Assembly (NCBI GenBank): GCA_903813345.2
Contig: CAIIXF020000008.1
Location: forward strand, 13,128,822 to 13,192,821
DNA from: Owenia fusiformis
Taxonomy: Eukaryota > Annelida > Polychaeta > Sabellida > Oweniidae
DNA length: 64,000 nt
Reading direction: 5' to 3'
How positions within the stretch are numbered: position 1 is the first letter of the stretch; each line of letters begins with the position of its first letter. Below the pieces are notes generated by a model. That model was not told the origin of the DNA and did not search any database. It saw only the letters and a list, made by a program, of their open reading frames with translations. Shown in pieces: positions 60,345 through 64,000 of the stretch. A program made the position numbers and the translations under genes.

Positions 60345-60448
60345 TTTGTCTCATTCAGCAGATTAACCCAGTTTGATATTAAGTATAAAACTTTCACTTT
60401 TTGTTTAATTCATCCATGATGATTTTGACATCCAAGCACCCTGTAACT
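60345..60448 (-). other. USH2A: usherin 5' UTR part of coding exon 1
   Basis: The minus strand has a good acceptor, TTACTTTCAG, at 60449-60450. The 104 bases between it and the ATG include an in-frame TGA and no other upstream ATG in frame. So at least one untranslated exon should lie at higher coordinates. Confidence 0.55.
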
Positions 60449-61346
60449 CTGAAAGTAAATGAAAACAGTAATTTAACCAATTAATGTGTTGCATACTAAT
60501 GTATGAAACAATGCAGTTAGAAAATCATGCTCATCACATGTTGTTAAAAACCTAATATATAATCACTATAGACCAAAAGTCTGAAACTTACCAATTATAT
60601 TCATTGGTATTCAAACCAATCAATTATTTATCAACACAGATTTCTAATTAAGATTCTTGAACATGTCAGAGATGAAATTCATCAATTATTAAGCATTCTG
60701 TTACGGCTTGCAACCTGAACAAAACAACTATGATCATTGTTATAGCAACTTCTTGAAAATGAGAAGAATCATGAAAAATAGGCATATTTTGACTAATTTG
60801 GGTATGAAATGTGAAAATGAGAATTTTCACCCACTTGAGAAAAAGATCCTGTGGAGAACATAATTTTTCAGAGTTGGATGGCTTTGTATAAAAAACCTCC
60901 TACCTCATACCCATGTACGTGGGACATGATACAGTCTTTGAAAGGTTCAATTTTAAAGATCTTAGTTTATTAAATCTTAGTTTATGATGAATTATAGATG
61001 CATTTGTAACGGCCCTTGGTAGCATATATCTGGTAAGAGGTCAATGGGAACTCCAGGAAATTCTGATATTTCACACCTTCTATTTTTACAAATTTTCTTT
61101 CAAAGTCTCTAGACAGCTAGGAGCTACCATTGACATTTTTCCAGGTTTCAAGGATATACACATGCCTTCATACGTAATTTGGTACCAGAAAATAACATGT
61201 ATAGCAATTTTTTACCAAAATGTTACTTTCCAGCTGAACCTTATTCAATCTTGTTCTTAATATTTCTAAAACACCATATTTCATATGCCTCTATGTCTAG
61301 TATCACTCGACAACACCATCTGATTGAGGATGCTAGGTGGTTGTTA

Positions 61347-61583
61347 CAGTTGGGGACAAAAATAAATGACAGGTCGATTTTCGATCACCATTTCCTAATT
61401 ATGGTGGTCTGAAAGCCCATAATTTCCAATATTGTCTAGATATATATCCCTTAAAATTTGTATATTTTACATTTTGTATAATCTCATCCACTGATGTATG
61501 GCCTCTTGTAAATTCTCTTATTTTTAACATGGGAAATCCTCACTTCAGCAAATCCACCTGTCATTTATTTATGTCCCCAACTG
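61347..61583. mobile_element. Tc1/mariner-type MITE, CAGTTGGGGACAAAAATAAA ends
   Basis: CAGTTGGGGACAAAAATAAATGACAGG-type left end (61347) and its near-perfect reverse complement ending at 61583, with TA on both sides. 237 bases, in the leader intron of usherin. Confidence 0.8.
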
Positions 61584-61783
61584 TAAATATGTATTTGTTT
61601 CATAAATGCCGGAAAGTTTGTTCAAACCAAACACCAAATCACGGACATCTAATACGTTCTTCGAACTCCCTGGAACTATATCAATAACAGGACTGGCATC
61701 AGATCCAAGTATTTTTCAAGACCGCCGACTCTCGTTGGGCTATTTATCCCAATTGACTCAGTTGTTCATATAAATTTACGTAC

Positions 61784-61940
61784 CTTAGATGCTTTGTAAT
61801 CGACGTAGATAGAAAATATTGTTTCCTAAATTGTTCTGAAAAGCGATAATTATTACTAAATGTACTTTGAACAGGTCGACTGACAAAAAAGCCGGGCTTC
61901 TGGCACGTCTCGTTCTCGCTCTCAAACAAAACGTGAAGAA
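61784..61940 (-). other. candidate first, non-coding exon of usherin
   Basis: A strong donor (AAG|GTACGT on the minus strand, 61782-61783) faces the 5' UTR acceptor at 60449, and a CRE/ETS-like site lies just upstream at 61943. The start of the exon is not visible; 61940 is a placeholder. Confidence 0.3.
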
Positions 61941-61942
61941 CG

Positions 61943-61956
61943 TGACGTCACTTCCG
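61943..61956 (+). promoter_or_regulatory. CRE (TGACGTCA) plus ETS-like CTTCCG, copy 2
   Basis: A perfect palindromic CRE/ATF octamer followed at once by CTTCCG, the reverse complement of an ETS core. It lies 160 bases upstream of the candidate first exon donor of usherin and about 65 bases upstream of the tRNA-like sequence at 62008. The whole module repeats at 11763-11903. Confidence 0.45.
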
Positions 61957-62007
61957 AATCATAGCATTCAAAATAAGTAGCGTTTAATTCCCAATATCAC
62001 ATGTAAA

Positions 62008-62080
62008 ATAACGGTGGTCTAGGGGGAGAATCCTCGCTTAGCACGCTAGAGGCCCGGGTTCGAATCCTGTACTTGCTCTT
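62008..62080 (+). pseudogene. tRNA-Ala(AGC)-like sequence, copy 2
   Basis: Contains an A-box-like TGGTCTAGGGGG, an anticodon arm CTCGC-TTAGCAC-GCTAG with AGC in the loop position, a B box GGGTTCGAATCC, and T runs just after. The acceptor ends do not pair, so I call it a tRNA pseudogene or tRNA-derived repeat rather than a working tRNA gene. Confidence 0.55.
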
Positions 62081-64000
62081 TTGTTTTTTTTCGAGGTCGT
62101 TATCTTCATCGTCTAGTTTACGAATACCAAATGTCGATGTGATGTTTTAATTGATAAATACGAATTCCTTACACATTTCGTTATCTTATTGTGAAATAGC
62201 AAACTAAGAGATATCTTTAATCGCTAGGAATTAACATAATATTATTTGAAGCGATTTTAGAAAATTTTGAAACCGCCATCTTGGTAATATTGATGATGTG
62301 ATCCATCTTGCCATTTGCCCGGCGTTTTCTTACCAGTCGACAAAAAACGATGAAATCACGTTGAAAATAAAATATACACTTTAAAATTGAGGCTGATCGA
62401 ATATGACAAGACTCCATTGAATACAGCTGTGCAATTTACAGTCACCAAGATGAGCTAATTTCGGAGAGATTCGGTGAGATTCGGGAATTGAAAAAGGTAA
62501 GCCCTTCCGGTTTCCCAACTTCAAAGTGTTTGAAATCCCAGAATTTTCGCCAGAAACATTCTCTCTGACTGTGCACCAAATATTCTTATCTGTACGCCAT
62601 GAAAAATGGCTGAATATAATGCCTGATGGTAAAACCAATGTATCTTCCTACCTTTCAATTCATTTAGTGATATAGAAACTGCCTATCCAAGATATATTTT
62701 AATAAATTTTAAAATAATCAATCGTTAGTTTACACTGGCCTCGTTATGAAATTGTTTGGATGACTATTTACGACATTCGTATTCACTTTCGGTAGCAGTA
62801 CCTGCGTCCGTCTGTTTTACGACAATCAATGAATCTGTAGAAATACCGTATTCGATAATCTGTTTACCTCTGCATATGGGTACTATATACTTTTCATTTC
62901 GAATACATCGAAGTAAGTAACTGTGGAACGGATATAATTCCTGGATATTATTCCGTTCCAGGAAAATAGATTAACATAAGTATATCTAAATTAAGTTGAC
63001 CTCTGCCGGGACCTCTGCAACCATCAGGTCAACATATCGTTTTATATCGTGAGGGGGGGGGTGTATAGAGGGTCTTGGAAATGCATATACAATATTTTTC
63101 AGCTCTCTTATACCATATACAATATTTTTTCACCATATACAATATTTTTCACAGCTCTTATACCATATACGATATTTTAGGTGAAATACAATATACGATA
63201 ATTTTGAAACTGCTTTTGATTAAAGTTTGGATATTTATAAGGAAATAATATTATATTAGGAGAGAATCCATGTACTAAAGTAAATGTATTATTATAAGGC
63301 AACTAGACTACACATACATACCACAATGATTTAATTTATTTCATTATGAATATGACACCATTCGGGTACATCAGCATCAGAAAAGCTGTGACCATATTTT
63401 ATTTTCAGGTAAACAAGTTGATTTAAAACACATTTATGATATAAGATTCATGATTTCTCTTTAGTGATTTAGCAACCTACTTTGACCAAAAAATCTAACT
63501 ATGACATTGCTGCAATTTGCTAAAGCCATTAGCCCATTACCTGTAAAAGTACCATAAAGATATTCAAAATTAGCACAAAACCTGCATCATTGGAATGGGT
63601 GGAACCCAGTGCTCCTCTTTCTTATGACCTACTTTCCCATGACTTATTTAAATGTCCTTCATAGTGAGCCAGGGATAAAAATTCTTGAAACATAATTGAT
63701 GCAAAATTGAGAATGTTGAATAAAAGATTCATCATGTGTTCTATGAAAATAAAGTTTGCTGAGGAAAATATTTATCAGATAGATATATAATGAAGATTCA
63801 CAATGCACAATAATTTTGTAAAGCAGTTACCTGGAAAATATTAAGTATTTAAAACAGTTTCAGAAATAAAGGACTTCACAAACTTCCATGTAGATAATTC
63901 ATTTTTGATTGGACTCGAGTCTGGAAACTAGAGTTTGAAATAAAGGCAAGATGAGACTTGATTGTTTAAACATTTGAAACATGAGACACTTCAGGGTTTC
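62081..64000. other. upstream flank, no gene recognised
   Basis: Short open frames on both strands have no known motif. A poly-G run (63054-63061) and the small repeat at 63070 are the only structure seen. Confidence 0.4.
63070..63200. repeat. short degenerate repeat, ACCATATACAATATTTTT
   Basis: At least four copies of a roughly 20-30 base word containing CATATACAATATTTTTCA; no gene-like signal. Confidence 0.5.

Noticed and set aside
62008-62080. Functional tRNA-Ala gene
   Set aside because: The acceptor stem halves do not pair, although the anticodon and T arms look good.
62381-62638. Open frame upstream of usherin
   Set aside because: No domain, no signal peptide, no conserved motif; likely chance.

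Overview
The window is animal genomic DNA: AT-rich, intron-rich, with GT-AG introns and many short transposon remnants. It is dominated by one large minus-strand gene, an ortholog of usherin (USH2A), the very large basement-membrane and stereocilia/photoreceptor adhesion protein. I could place 58 coding exons by hand. Every exon-exon junction is phase-compatible, and together they give about 3,740 in-frame residues. The order is usherin's own: signal peptide, LamG-like domain, laminin N-terminal domain, ten laminin-type EGF repeats, four FN3 repeats, two laminin G domains, then a long FN3 series interrupted by a Cys-Cys-rich block. The start codon is at 60344, with an in-frame stop just upstream. 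The 3' third of the gene lies beyond position 1. Repeat content and the style of the TRIM gene suggest a marine invertebrate (hemichordate-like deuterostome or lophotrochozoan). I cannot fix the species.

Layout by coordinate: 1-3530 holds FN3 exons and most of the Cys-rich block. 3531-18420 is a single 14.9 kb intron holding a 4.4 kb fold-back element with a decayed orphan reading frame, a truncated non-LTR retrotransposon, a CRE/ETS plus tRNA-like module, a mariner-type element nested inside a palindromic one, an intronless plus-strand RING/B-box (TRIM-type) gene, and a MITE. 18421-30750 holds the FN3 series. 30618-39173 holds the laminin G pair, inside a split FN3. 39174-47194 holds FN3 1-4 and the last EGF repeat. 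47195-56553 holds the EGF repeats and the laminin N-terminal domain. 56753-60448 holds the LamG-like domain, signal peptide and 5' UTR. 60449-64000 holds an untranslated leader intron, a possible first exon, and a second copy of the CRE/tRNA-like module.

The most unusual signal is in the introns. Three separate minisatellites (49 bp x 21, 50 bp x about 11, and 53/45 bp x about 29) are each built from an authentic exon-intron boundary of this gene. Usherin exons 27, 29 and 16 are therefore flanked by long arrays of near-identical donor or acceptor sites. Single degenerate duplications of exon edges occur at two further exons. Two more points deserve a second look: both non-FN3 insertions in the FN3 region (the LamG pair and the Cys-Cys block) sit inside a split FN3 domain, and a CRE/ETS plus Pol III-like module occurs once in the giant intron and once next to the probable promoter.
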